A DNA stretch of 7,577 nt from DASQBT01 sp035635075. GTDB taxonomy: Bacteria; Pseudomonadota; Gammaproteobacteria; Burkholderiales; Thiobacillaceae. The notes under the pieces are model-generated. The model had not been told where the DNA came from, ran no database searches, and saw nothing but the letters and a program-made list of their open reading frames with translations. A program made the position numbers and the translations under genes. Where the stretch lies: NCBI GenBank assembly GCA_035635075.1, contig DASQBT010000172.1:1-7577 (forward strand). The letters run 5' to 3'. Positions 1 through 7,207 of the stretch are shown in pieces (positions within the stretch are counted from its first letter, which is position 1; every line of letters starts with the position of its first letter).

Positions 1-1841
1 AGGATGCGGAGGTGGCGGAGGCGATGAACCGCTTGTTCGTCAGCATCAAGGTGGACCGCGAGGAACGGCCGGACCTGGACCAGATCTACCAGACGGCGCA
101 CCAGATTTTCGCGCGGCGCGGCGGAGGCTGGCCGCTCACCATGTTTCTCACCCCCGATCAGGTGCCGTTTTATGCCGGGACCTATTTTCCCAAACATGCG
201 CGCCACAATCTGCCGGGCTTCGTCCAGTTGATGCAGCAGGTGGAGCGGGCCTACCGGGAACGGCGTCAGGACATTGAGGCGCAGAACCAGGAACTGCTTT
301 CCGTTCTGGCCCGATATGAGCCGGGACCTGCGGCTGCGGTAAAGTTTGACGCCGGGCCGCTGGAGGCGGCGCGTGCGGAGCTGGGCCAGGCTTTCGATCG
401 ACAGTGGGGAGGGTTTTCGAAGGCGCCGAAGTTTCCGCGCCCGGCGGAACTGGAGTTCCTGCTGCGCCGACACTCCGACGAGGAAGCCCGCAGCATGGCG
501 CTTCTCACGCTCGAGCGCATGCTGCGCGGCGGGCTGATTGACCAACTGGGCGGCGGCTTCTACCGCTATTCGGTGGATGAGCGCTGGGCGATTCCGCATT
601 TCGAAAAAATGCTCTATGACAACGGCCCTTTGCTGGGCTTGATGGCCGATGCCTGGGCGCTGACCGGCGACACAATCTTTTCCGAGGCGGCGGAGCGGAC
701 TGTGGCCTGGCTGGCGCGCGAAATGACCGCGCCGGCTGGGGCGTTCTACTCTGCCCAGGATGCGGACTCCGAGCATGTGGAAGGCAAGTTCTATGTCTGG
801 ACCCCAAACGAAGTGCGCGCGTTGCTGAGCGCCGAGCAATGGGAAGTTGCTGCGCTGGCCTGGTCCCTCGATCAGCCAGCTAATTTTGAAGCCGAACACT
901 GGCATTTGCAGCAGCCGAGGACACTCGCGGCATTGGCGGAGCAGTTGAATCTGTCACAAACGGAAGCGGAGACCCGATTGGATTTGGCACGACGCGCCCT
1001 GTTTGCGGCGCGCGAGAAGCGCGTCCATCCGGGGCGGGACGATAAGATCCTCACCAGTTGGAACGCCCTGATGATCACCGGGTTGGCGCATGCCGGCCGA
1101 GTCATGGGCCGGGAGGAGTGGATAAGGCGGGCGCAGGCGGCGGCGGATCTCCTGCGTGCGCGGGTCTGGGTAGATGGCCGGCTCTACGCGAACCTGACTG
1201 CCGCCGGCCCAAGGCTGACAGGCTATCTTGATGACTATGCCTTTATGCTGGAAGCGCTGCTGGAACTGCTGCACGCGGAGTTCCGCGCGGATGACCTGAC
1301 CTGGGCGCGGGAGATTGCCGACGCATTGCTTGAGCACTTTGAGGACGCCGAAGCCGGCGGATTTTTCTTCACCGCGCACGATCATGAGGCGCTCATCCAT
1401 CGCAGCAAACCCGGCCATGACAACGCCACGCCTTCCGGCAATGCAGTGGCTGCGTGGGCGCTGAACCGGCTGGGTTTGCTGCTCGACGAGCCGCGCTACA
1501 CTGGGGCGGCGGAACGGACCCTGGCGCTGTTCTGGCCCGCAGTGCAAGAGATGCCGATGGGATTTACCCGCATGCTGGCCTTGCTGGAGGAACTGCTCAG
1601 CTCACCGGCGCTGGTCGTGGTGAGGGGGCCGCTGTCCGATCTCGGAACTTGGCGTCGGGCCTTGAGCCGAATTCCGGGGGTGATCGGCTTGACGCTGCCT
1701 AACGGCCTGGGTGCCTTGCCCGACACGCTGAACAAGCCGGAAGGCCAGGAAGCGCGAGCATGGATCTGCCAGGGGCAGCGCTGTCTTGCTCCCATCGCAA
1801 GCCCGTTGGAACTTACGCAGAGCTTACAGACCTTGGGGTAA
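1..1841 (+). CDS. Thioredoxin-domain DUF255 protein (YyaL/SPATA20-like), 5' partial
   Basis: The frame is open to the left edge (the codons at 3-11 read Asp-Ala-Glu before the GTG at 12), so the true start lies upstream and the GTG at 12 is not the start. About 612 codons are visible; full-length members are usually somewhat under 700 residues. Counting from codon 12, family hallmarks follow in order: VDREERPDLDQIY (14-26) and GGWPLTMFLTP (38-48) of the thioredoxin-like domain, then WGGFSKAPKFPRP, GGGFYRYSVDERWAIPHFEKMLYDN, SAQDADSEHVEGKFYVW, HPGRDDKILTSWNAL, GYLDDYAFMLEALLEL and HDNATPSGNAVAA of the all-helical, glycosidase-like barrel. It ends with the C-x4-C-x-x-P segment (WICQGQRCLAP) typical of the family. 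The N-terminal CHWCHVM redox motif expected in this family would fall before the window and cannot be checked. The biochemical role of the family is poorly defined; a thiol-redox or sugar-related function is only inference. No signal peptide can be assessed. There is no sign of a frameshift. Confidence 0.93.
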   Translation, partial: DAEVAEAMNRLFVSIKVDREERPDLDQIYQTAHQIFARRGGGWPLTMFLTPDQVPFYAGTYFPKHARHNLPGFVQLMQQVERAYRERRQDIEAQNQELLSVLARYEPGPAAAVKFDAGPLEAARAELGQAFDRQWGGFSKAPKFPRPAELEFLLRRHSDEEARSMALLTLERMLRGGLIDQLGGGFYRYSVDERWAIPHFEKMLYDNGPLLGLMADAWALTGDTIFSEAAERTVAWLAREMTAPAGAFYSAQDADSEHVEGKFYVWTPNEVRALLSAEQWEVAALAWSLDQPANFEAEHWHLQQPRTLAALAEQLNLSQTEAETRLDLARRALFAAREKRVHPGRDDKILTSWNALMITGLAHAGRVMGREEWIRRAQAAADLLRARVWVDGRLYANLTAAGPRLTGYLDDYAFMLEALLELLHAEFRADDLTWAREIADALLEHFEDAEAGGFFFTAHDHEALIHRSKPGHDNATPSGNAVAAWALNRLGLLLDEPRYTGAAERTLALFWPAVQEMPMGFTRMLALLEELLSSPALVVVRGPLSDLGTWRRALSRIPGVIGLTLPNGLGALPDTLNKPEGQEARAWICQGQRCLAPIASPLELTQSLQTLG

Positions 1842-1872
1842 TGGCGTTTTTGACCAAAATGCTTAGCCTTGA

Positions 1873-1890
1873 TTGGTAGGCAAATACCAA
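1873..1890. repeat. Perfect 6-bp inverted repeat upstream of the cytochrome gene
   Basis: TTGGTA (1873-1878) and TACCAA (1885-1890) are exact reverse complements separated by GGCAAA. No T-run follows, so it does not look like an intrinsic terminator. It lies 32 nt after the DUF255 stop codon and about 85 nt before the cytochrome start, just upstream of the promoter candidate, where a regulator site could sit. The repeat itself is read directly; an operator role is inference. A 6-bp arm can arise by chance. Confidence 0.35.
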
Positions 1891-1899
1891 GCCGCGCTC

Positions 1900-1927
1900 T
1901 TGTTTGCCCGGCCGTTTTTCGTAACAT
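1900..1927 (+). promoter_or_regulatory. Weak sigma70-like promoter candidate for cytochrome c
   Basis: TTGTTT (1900-1905) and TAACAT (1922-1927) are separated by 16 nt and lie about 47 nt upstream of the ATG at 1975. The -35 box matches the consensus at only 3 of 6 positions and the -10 box at 4 of 6. It is offered because the cytochrome gene needs its own promoter unless it is read through from the DUF255 gene. A TTGACC at 1850-1855 is a better -35 box but has no good -10 partner. Confidence 0.3.
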
Positions 1928-1974
1928 ACGGGTAGAGGCGGATTGCCCGCTCAATCAAGCGAAACGGAGAACTC

Positions 1975-2283
1975 ATGAAAACTTTAATTGCAGCCGCTGC
2001 CGCCGCCGTGACCATGGCCCTGTCCGGTACGGCATCTGCGGATCTGGCGCTGGCACAGAAAAACGCCTGCATGTCCTGTCATGGCGTCGACAAGAAAATC
2101 GTCGGTCCGGCATTCAAGGAAATTGCAGCCAAATACAGGGGCGACAAAGGCGCAGAAGCCAAGCTGTTTGCCAAGGTGAAGTCCGGCGGCAAAGGCGTGT
2201 GGGGCCAGATTCCCATGCCGCCCAATCCGCAGGTGAAGGATGAAGACCTGCACAAGATCCTTGCCTGGGTTCTGAGCCAGTAA
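1975..2283 (+). CDS. Class I monohaem cytochrome c (c-551/c-552 type), periplasmic
   Basis: A 102-residue precursor of a small soluble electron carrier that would shuttle electrons in the periplasm. Residues 1-22 form a Sec signal peptide (Lys2, a run of six alanines, cleavage likely after TASA22), leaving about 80 residues, the normal size for the family. The haem-binding motif is C32-M-S-C35-H36; His36 is the proximal ligand and Met81 in the IPMPPN segment is the expected distal ligand. VGPAFKEIAAKY and GVWGQIPMPP are the conserved stretches of the c-551/c-552 family. The start is supported by CGGAGA (1965-1970) just before the ATG. The gene stands alone between the DUF255 gene and a strong terminator, so it is probably monocistronic or read through from upstream. 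The partner oxidase or reductase cannot be told from this window. Haem attachment would depend on a cytochrome c maturation system encoded elsewhere. Confidence 0.95.
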   Translation: MKTLIAAAAAAVTMALSGTASADLALAQKNACMSCHGVDKKIVGPAFKEIAAKYRGDKGAEAKLFAKVKSGGKGVWGQIPMPPNPQVKDEDLHKILAWVLSQ

Positions 2284-2307
2284 GCGATCTGCTGCACGTC
2301 GAACGCC

Positions 2308-2335
2308 AAGCCGGCCTTGCGCCGGCTTTATTTTT
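2308..2335 (+). terminator. Rho-independent terminator after cytochrome c
   Basis: AAGCCGGC (2308-2315) pairs perfectly with GCCGGCTT (2321-2328) around a 5-nt CTTGC loop, giving an 8-bp GC-rich stem followed by TATTTTT (2329-2335). It begins 24 nt after the cytochrome stop codon and separates that transcript from the liv operon. Confidence 0.88.
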
Positions 2336-2364
2336 GTCTTGGAAGGCGGCCCGTTCACGTAGTG

Positions 2365-2370
2365 TAAAAT
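2365..2370 (+). promoter_or_regulatory. Candidate -10 box for the liv operon
   Basis: TAAAAT matches the -10 consensus at 5 of 6 positions and lies 33 nt before the preferred livK start. No good -35 box is found at 16-18 nt upstream (TTGGAA at 2339-2344 would need a 20-nt spacer), which would fit an activator-dependent promoter or may mean the true promoter is elsewhere. No recognisable Lrp or other operator was seen. Confidence 0.3.
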
Positions 2371-2403
2371 TTGACCATTTGCAGATTTTCCCTGGAGACG
2401 TCC

Positions 2404-3552
2404 GTGAAGTGGTCCGCCCTTGCTGTTGCGCTGGTCGCCGCCCTATCCTTCGTCGCCTGTGGCAGGAAACCGGATGCTGCGTCGGACGGCGCGCAGATCG
2501 TCAAGATCGGCCAGTCTTCCCCGCTGACCGGTCCCCAGGCTCATCTGGGCAAGGACAATGACAATGGCGCGCGACTGGCAATTGATGAGATCAACGCAGC
2601 CCACCCCGTGCTGGCGGGCAAGCCCGTCGTGTTCGAACTCGTGAGCGAAGACGACGGCGCCGACCCCAAGACCGCCACCACCGTCGCGCAGCGGCTGGTG
2701 GATGAAGGCGTGGTCGGGGTCATCGGCCATCTCAATTCCGGCGCCACCATCCCGGCTTCCAAGGTCTACGCCGATGCGGGCATCCCCCAGATTTCGCCGT
2801 CCGCCACCGCGGTGAAATACACCACCCAGGGCTTCAAGACCGCGTTCCGCGTCATGACCAACGACGCGCAGCAGGGCAAAGTGTTGGGCGCCTATGCCGC
2901 CAAGCTGGGCAAGAAGATTGCCATCATCGACGATCGGACCGCCTATGGACAAGGACTGGCGGATGAAGTGGAAAAGGCGGCCAAGGCTGCGGGCGAAGAT
3001 GTGGTGGCGCGGGAATACACCACGGACAGGGCTAGCGACTTTATGGCGATACTCACCAGCATCAAATCCAAGAGTCCCGATGTGGTCTTTTTCGGCGGGA
3101 TGGATCCGCAGGCAGCGCCCTTGGTGAAACAGATGCGCCAACTGGGGATGAAGGCTCAGTTTCTCGGCGCCGACGGGTCGGAGACGCCCAAATTCATCGA
3201 GCTCGCCGGCCCCGACGCGGAGGGCAGTATCGCCTCGATGCCGGGCCTGCCCTTGGAAAGCATGCCTGGCGGGCAAGCCTTCAAGCAAAAATTCGAAGCC
3301 AAGTATGGCGAGATCCAGAACTACGCTCCGTACGCCTATGACGCCGCCCGCGTCATGGTGGACGCGATGAAGCGGGCCAACTCGGCCGAGCCGGCCAAAT
3401 TTCTCGCGGAACTGCCGAAAACGGATTTTCAAGGTGTGACCGGGCACATCCGCTTTGATAGCCGGGGCGACCTGGCGGGAGGCTCCATCACCCTGTATCA
3501 GGTCAAGAACGGCAAGTGGACGGTGCTGGAGACTGTAAAGAGCGCTGAATAG
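2404..3552 (+). CDS. livK: Branched-chain amino acid ABC transporter substrate-binding protein (LivK-like), probable lipoprotein
   Basis: Periplasmic solute receptor of the HAAT importer. The GTG at 2404 is preferred because GGAGA (2394-2398) lies 5 nt upstream and the protein then opens with a compact signal peptide; an in-frame TTG at 2371 would add 11 poorly fitting residues and abuts a -10-like sequence. This gives 382 residues, normal for the family. Residues 1-18 end in a lipobox-like F-V-A followed by Cys19, so the mature protein is probably lipid-anchored (Phe at -3 is not the commonest residue). Type I periplasmic-binding fold landmarks: VKIGQSSPLTG (33-43), AHLGKDNDNGARLAIDEIN (46-64), GHLNSGATIPAS (108-119), ISPSAT (130-135), AYGQGLADEV, FFGGMDPQAAPLVKQ and GADGSE (255-260). 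The Ser/Thr residues of GHLNSGAT and ISPSAT align with ligand-carboxylate contacts in E. coli LivJ, and Asp257 sits where LivJ has an acidic Glu. The fold and amino acid class are firm; exact substrate (Leu/Ile/Val or another amino acid) is not settled. Confidence 0.93.
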   Translation: MKWSALAVALVAALSFVACGRKPDAASDGAQIVKIGQSSPLTGPQAHLGKDNDNGARLAIDEINAAHPVLAGKPVVFELVSEDDGADPKTATTVAQRLVDEGVVGVIGHLNSGATIPASKVYADAGIPQISPSATAVKYTTQGFKTAFRVMTNDAQQGKVLGAYAAKLGKKIAIIDDRTAYGQGLADEVEKAAKAAGEDVVAREYTTDRASDFMAILTSIKSKSPDVVFFGGMDPQAAPLVKQMRQLGMKAQFLGADGSETPKFIELAGPDAEGSIASMPGLPLESMPGGQAFKQKFEAKYGEIQNYAPYAYDAARVMVDAMKRANSAEPAKFLAELPKTDFQGVTGHIRFDSRGDLAGGSITLYQVKNGKWTVLETVKSAE

Positions 3553-3586
3553 CCGGAGCGCCGATAAGCAGGACGCCGTCATCGCA

Positions 3587-4516
3587 GTGGATATTCTCAT
3601 CCAGCAACTCATCAACGGTTTGGTGCTGGGCAGCGTCTATGCCTTGGTGGCCCTGGGCTACACCATGGTTTACGGCATACTCGAACTGATCAACTTTGCC
3701 CATGGCGAAGTGACCATGATGGGCGCAATGGTTGCCGTGGCGGTCATGGGCATGCTGATGGGTGCTGCGCCAGATCTTCCCGGCGTGTGGGTGGCGCTAC
3801 TGGGGCTTTTGGCTGCCGTTTCTGCCTGCATGGCGCTGGGCTACGTTATAGAGCGGGCCGCCTATCGGCCCTTGCGCCAAGCCCCGCGCTTGGCCCCCTT
3901 GATTACCGCGATAGGCATTTCCATCCTTTTGCAGAACATCGCCATGATGATCTGGGGCAAGCAGTACATTCCTTTCCCCCGCATTCTGCCTGAAGCCCGG
4001 CACAACATTCTCGGGGCAAGCATCACCGACGTGCAGATCGCCATACTGGGCCTGACCCTCGTCATCATGGCCGGCCTGGTCTGGCTGGTGAACCGGACAT
4101 CTCTGGGGCGGGCCATGCGGGCGGTGGCCCAGTCCAAGTCGGTGGCGCAGTTGATGGGTGTGGATGTGAACAAGGTGATTTCGGCCACGTTCCTGATCGG
4201 CTCGGGCCTGGGCGCTGTCGCGGGCGTGATGGTAAGCGCAAACTACGGCCAAGCCCATTACTACATGGGATTCTTGCTCGGACTCAAAGCGTTTTCTGCC
4301 GCAGTGCTTGGGGGCATTGGCAATATCGCCGGCGCCATGCTGGGTGGGCTCCTGCTGGGGGTGATCGAATCCTTGGGCGCGGGTTACATCGGCGATCTCA
4401 CCGGCGGATTTCTCGGCAGCCAGTATCAGGACGTGTTTGCCTTCGCTGTTCTGATCCTGGTCCTGGTGTTTCGGCCTTCGGGCCTATTGGGTGAGAAGGG
4501 AGTGGAGCGCGCATGA
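3587..4516 (+). CDS. livH: Branched-chain amino acid ABC transporter permease LivH
   Basis: Inner-membrane permease that forms the translocation channel with LivM. It has 309 residues, the usual LivH length, with multiple hydrophobic segments across its length. Family landmarks: the opening DILIQQLINGLVLGSVYAL and GYTMVYGILELINFAHGE, then ERAAYRPLR, ITAIGISILLQNIA, the cytoplasmic coupling loop SLGRAMRAVAQSKSVAQLMGVD (predicted to dock onto the ATPases), and LKAFSAAVLGGIGNIAGAMLGG near the C-terminus. The start is GTG at 3587: no start codon occurs in frame between the livK stop and this point, and the protein then begins exactly where homologues do. The Shine-Dalgarno is poor (AGGA at 3570-3573, 13 nt away), so translation may be weaker than for livK. 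It starts 34 nt after livK and ends overlapping livM by 4 nt (ATGA). Confidence 0.96.
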   Translation: MDILIQQLINGLVLGSVYALVALGYTMVYGILELINFAHGEVTMMGAMVAVAVMGMLMGAAPDLPGVWVALLGLLAAVSACMALGYVIERAAYRPLRQAPRLAPLITAIGISILLQNIAMMIWGKQYIPFPRILPEARHNILGASITDVQIAILGLTLVIMAGLVWLVNRTSLGRAMRAVAQSKSVAQLMGVDVNKVISATFLIGSGLGAVAGVMVSANYGQAHYYMGFLLGLKAFSAAVLGGIGNIAGAMLGGLLLGVIESLGAGYIGDLTGGFLGSQYQDVFAFAVLILVLVFRPSGLLGEKGVERA

Positions 4517-5574
4517 AGATGTTCCGTTCCCGTCCCTGGCTCGGCATCAGCCTGCTCGTAGCCGCCTTGCTTGTGTTGCCTCTTGTTGTGGATGCGAGCC
4601 TGGGCCGGTCTTGGGTTCGGGTGTTCGACTTTGCCCTGCTTTACGTCATGTTGGCCTTGGGGCTGAATATCGTGGTCGGCTATGCGGGTCTGCTGGATCT
4701 GGGTTATATCGCGTTCTATGCGGTGGGGGCCTATACCTGGGCGCTACTGGCGTCACCCCAGTTTGGTCTGCATCTGCCTTTCTGGGCCATCCTTCCGATA
4801 GGCGCAGGAGTAGCTGCCTTGTTCGGCATCCTGCTGGGTACACCCACGCTGCGACTACGGGGCGATTATCTGGCCATCGTGACCCTGGGTTTTGGCGAGA
4901 TCATCCGGATCTTCCTGAACAACCTGAATGAGCCTGTCAACATTACCAACGGTCCGCAAGGCATCACCCTCATCGACCCGGCAAGCCTGGGCAGTTTTTC
5001 TCTGGGGCAGGCCCATTCCGTATTTGGCCTGGAACTATCCGCGCCGCATTTCTATTACTACCTTTTCCTGCTGTTTGCGTGCGGCGTGATCTTCATTTCG
5101 CTGCGCCTGGAGAACTCGCGCATCGGTCGTGCCTGGGTCGCCATCCGCGAGGATGAAATTGCTGCCGCGGCCATGGGCATCAATACCCGCAACATAAAGC
5201 TGCTCGCCTTCGCCATGGGCGCAACCTTTGCCGGGCTGGCCGGTGGATTGTTTGCCAGCTTTCAGGGCTTCGTCAGTCCCGAGTCGTTCAATCTGCTGGA
5301 GTCCATCATGATCCTGTGCATGATCGTGTTGGGCGGCATGGGCCATATTCCGGGCGTCATTCTGGGCGCGGTGCTGCTGACGGTCCTGCCGGAGGCGCTG
5401 CGCTATGTGGGTGACCTGCAGCGCGTGACGCTTGGCCGGGTGCTGATAGACCCGGCCGATCTGCGCATGCTGTTGTTCGGCTTGGCCCTGGTGCTCATGA
5501 TGCTGTTCCGGCCCGCCGGACTGATGCCCTCAATCCGGCGCAAGCGCGAGTTTTCCGAGACAGGGCAGCCTTGA
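4513..5574 (+). CDS. livM: Branched-chain amino acid ABC transporter permease LivM
   Basis: Second channel subunit of the importer, in the inner membrane. It has 353 residues and begins with a positively charged N-terminus followed by a hydrophobic segment. Characteristic LivM segments are LALGLNIVVGYAGLLDLGYIAF, LRLRGDYLAIVTLGFGEIIR, TNGPQGI, the coupling loop IGRAWVAIREDEIAAAAMGI, AFAMGATFAGLAGGLFAS and IMILCMIVLGGMGHIPG, and it ends with the usual MLFRPAGLMPS tail. Length is within the normal range, without the longer N-terminal extension of some enterobacterial LivM proteins. The ATG at 4513 overlaps the livH stop (ATGA), with GGAG at 4504-4507 inside the end of livH, so translation is likely coupled. 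It ends overlapping livG by 1 nt. Confidence 0.96.
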   Translation: MKMFRSRPWLGISLLVAALLVLPLVVDASLGRSWVRVFDFALLYVMLALGLNIVVGYAGLLDLGYIAFYAVGAYTWALLASPQFGLHLPFWAILPIGAGVAALFGILLGTPTLRLRGDYLAIVTLGFGEIIRIFLNNLNEPVNITNGPQGITLIDPASLGSFSLGQAHSVFGLELSAPHFYYYLFLLFACGVIFISLRLENSRIGRAWVAIREDEIAAAAMGINTRNIKLLAFAMGATFAGLAGGLFASFQGFVSPESFNLLESIMILCMIVLGGMGHIPGVILGAVLLTVLPEALRYVGDLQRVTLGRVLIDPADLRMLLFGLALVLMMLFRPAGLMPSIRRKREFSETGQP

Positions 5575-6338
5575 TGGCGCTGCTCGAGGTCAGCAACATA
5601 TCCAAGGTCTTTGGCGGGCTGAAGGCGCTGTCCGATGTCAGCTTTACTCTGGGTCGCGGAGAAATTTTTGGCGTCATCGGCCCCAACGGGGCGGGCAAGA
5701 CGACTCTGTTCAATGCCCTGACCGGCCTTTATACGCCGGATTCGGGGGAAATTCGGCTCGACGGCACCCACCTGTTTCGCCGCAAGCCACACGAGATACT
5801 CAAGGCCGGACTGGCTCGTACCTTTCAGAATATCCGCCTGTTTCACGATATGTCCGCGCTGGAAAACGTCATGGTGGGTCGGCATGCGCGTACCAGTTCA
5901 GGGGTCTTGGGAGCGGTCTTGCGCAGCGCCAGGACCAGGGCGGAAGAGGCGGATAGCCGGGAACGGGGCCAGGCGCTATTAAGCCGGGTGGGCATCGAAC
6001 GCCATTCGCAGGTGCTCGCCCGACATCTTGCCTACGGCGACCAGCGCCGGCTGGAAATTGCCCGTGCGCTGGCAACGGAGCCCAAATTATTGGCCCTGGA
6101 CGAGCCAGCGGCGGGCATGAATTCCACTGAGAAGCAGAGTCTGCGTGAATTGCTGCTCAGCCTGCGGCAGGACGGCCTGAGCCTGATGTTGATCGAGCAC
6201 GACGTCAAGCTGGTGATGGGCACCTGTGACCGCCTGATGGTGTTGGATTATGGCGAAAAGATTGCCGAAGGGCTGCCGGTAGAAATTCGGGCCAATTCCA
6301 AGGTGATTGCAGCTTACCTTGGGGCCGAGGTGGCTTGA
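5574..6338 (+). CDS. livG: Branched-chain amino acid ABC transporter ATP-binding protein LivG
   Basis: Cytoplasmic ATPase that pairs with LivF to power import. It has 254 residues, standard for LivG. Motifs: Walker A GPNGAGKTT (36-44), Q-loop Gln85 in RTFQNIRLF, ABC signature LAYGDQ (152-157) followed by RRLEIARAL, Walker B LLALDEP with Asp176 and catalytic Glu177, the LivG-typical AAGMN after it, and switch His209 in LIEHD. All catalytic residues are present. The ATG at 5574 overlaps the livM stop by one base (TGATG) and AGGG at 5562-5565 lies 8 nt upstream; an in-frame TTG at 5571 is less likely. It ends by overlapping livF in the same TGATG manner. Confidence 0.97.
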   Translation: MALLEVSNISKVFGGLKALSDVSFTLGRGEIFGVIGPNGAGKTTLFNALTGLYTPDSGEIRLDGTHLFRRKPHEILKAGLARTFQNIRLFHDMSALENVMVGRHARTSSGVLGAVLRSARTRAEEADSRERGQALLSRVGIERHSQVLARHLAYGDQRRLEIARALATEPKLLALDEPAAGMNSTEKQSLRELLLSLRQDGLSLMLIEHDVKLVMGTCDRLMVLDYGEKIAEGLPVEIRANSKVIAAYLGAEVA

Positions 6339-7057
6339 TGATGGGTATGCAGTTGGAAATCAGGGGGCTGACGGTTTTCTATGGCAGCATTAAGGCGGTC
6401 AAGGGGATCGACCTCAGAGTTGGCGAAGGCGAGATCGTTTGCCTGATTGGCGCAAACGGGGCAGGCAAGACCACCACCCTCAAGGCCATTGCCGGCCTGC
6501 TTCCGATTTCGGCGGGAAGCGTGCATTTCGCCGGCCAGGCGTTGACGCGCAAGCCGGCGTTTGAAATCGCCCGCCTGGGACTGAATTTGGTGCCGGAGGG
6601 CCGCGGCGTGTTTCCGCGCATGACGGTGACAGAGAACCTGCTGATGGGTGCGTATGCCCGCAGCGACGCTCAGGCAGTGAAACGCGACCTCGATAAGGTG
6701 TGTGATCTGCTGCCGCGACTGGCGGAGCGGCGCGCGCAAAAGGCAGGGCTGCTGTCGGGCGGTGAGCAGCAAATGCTGGCCCTTGCACGCGCCATGCTAT
6801 CGCGGCCGCGGATGTTGATGCTGGACGAGCCCAGCATGGGGCTGGCCCCCATGCTGGTGCAAACCGTGTTTGGGATCATCCGCGAAATTGCTGCCTCCGG
6901 CGTGACGCTGCTTCTGGTGGAGCAGAATGCCCATCTTGCCCTGCAGACGGCTCAGCGCGGCTATGTGATGGACGGCGGCCAGATCCTGGTTGCTGACTCT
7001 GCCGCAGCGCTGAAAACTGATCCTTCCGTAAGTGCGGCTTACCTGGGCGAGTTATAG
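6338..7057 (+). CDS. livF: Branched-chain amino acid ABC transporter ATP-binding protein LivF
   Basis: Second ATPase subunit of the importer, 239 residues, normal for LivF. Motifs (counting from the ATG at 6338): Walker A GANGAGKTT (38-46), VPEGRGVFPRMTVTENL (85-101) replacing the Q-loop glutamine with glutamate, signature LSGGEQ (139-144) followed by QMLALARAM, Walker B LMLDEP with Asp163 and Glu164, then SMGLAP. The switch region reads VEQNA, with Gln196 where LivG has His; both departures are, as far as I recall, normal for LivF rather than signs of decay. Start choice: GAGGTG (6327-6332) is 5 nt from the ATG at 6338 and 8 nt from a second ATG at 6341; a third ATG lies at 6347. The 6338 start gives the TGATG overlap with livG. 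It is the last gene of the operon; no clear intrinsic terminator follows. Confidence 0.96.
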   Translation: MMGMQLEIRGLTVFYGSIKAVKGIDLRVGEGEIVCLIGANGAGKTTTLKAIAGLLPISAGSVHFAGQALTRKPAFEIARLGLNLVPEGRGVFPRMTVTENLLMGAYARSDAQAVKRDLDKVCDLLPRLAERRAQKAGLLSGGEQQMLALARAMLSRPRMLMLDEPSMGLAPMLVQTVFGIIREIAASGVTLLLVEQNAHLALQTAQRGYVMDGGQILVADSAAALKTDPSVSAAYLGEL

Positions 7058-7133
7058 CCTGGCATGAACTATAAAGACAGCCTGATCTCCAATTTGCCTG
7101 TTTTCTGAGAAGTGTTGCGAAGTCGACACATTG

Positions 7134-7147
7134 TTGCGCCAGCGCAA
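7134..7147. promoter_or_regulatory. Perfect palindrome TTGCGC-CA-GCGCAA, operator candidate
   Basis: TTGCGC (7134-7139) and GCGCAA (7142-7147) are exact reverse complements separated by two bases. With a 2-nt centre it cannot form a good RNA hairpin, so a dimeric DNA-binding protein is the more natural reading. Its centre is about 37 bp upstream of the TTGACG box. The protein that would bind is not known. Confidence 0.4.
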
Positions 7148-7177
7148 AGAATTGTTGGTTTTACACACCATAATAAA

Positions 7178-7207
7178 TTGACGCGGAGTATATGAATATC
7201 CTAATAT
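7178..7207 (+). promoter_or_regulatory. Sigma70-like promoter candidate for the Met-rich protein gene
   Basis: TTGACG (7178-7183, 5 of 6 to consensus) and TAATAT (7202-7207, 4 of 6) are separated by 18 nt. Transcription would start near 7214, giving a leader of about 63 nt before the ATG at 7277. An alternative -10-like CATAAT at 7169-7174 lacks a -35 box. Confidence 0.45.

Noticed and set aside
954..1547. A 197-codon open frame on the minus strand inside the DUF255 gene.
   Set aside because: Low-complexity Arg/Gln-rich translation typical of an antisense shadow; the + strand frame has continuous family motifs.
1844..1862. Hairpin GCGTTTT-TGACC-AAAATGC just after the DUF255 stop as a terminator.
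   Set aside because: The stem is AT-rich with one G-T pair and no T-run follows; too weak to call as a terminator.
2371..2403. TTG at 2371 as the livK start.
   Set aside because: No Shine-Dalgarno at a proper distance, directly follows a -10-like box, and adds residues ahead of a well-formed signal peptide that starts at the GTG at 2404.
3542..3561. GCGCT/AGCGC pairing across the livK stop codon as an attenuating hairpin.
   Set aside because: Only 5 bp with a 10-nt loop and no T-run; could easily be chance.
2443..3615. A 390-codon open frame on the minus strand antisense to livK.
   Set aside because: It mirrors livK codon structure in GC-rich DNA, has no ribosome binding site or recognisable motif, and livK on the + strand is unmistakable.
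6338..7057. LivF lacks the canonical Q-loop Gln and the switch His.
   Set aside because: The VPEGR and VEQNA variants are, from family knowledge, usual in LivF, so they do not indicate a degenerate ATPase here.
2404..7057. The five-gene operon as a urea (Urt) or amide transporter.
   Set aside because: The receptor resembles LivJ/LivK in its GHLNSG...ISPSAT segment and length, and no urease or amidase genes are nearby; the alternative cannot be fully excluded without a phylogeny.
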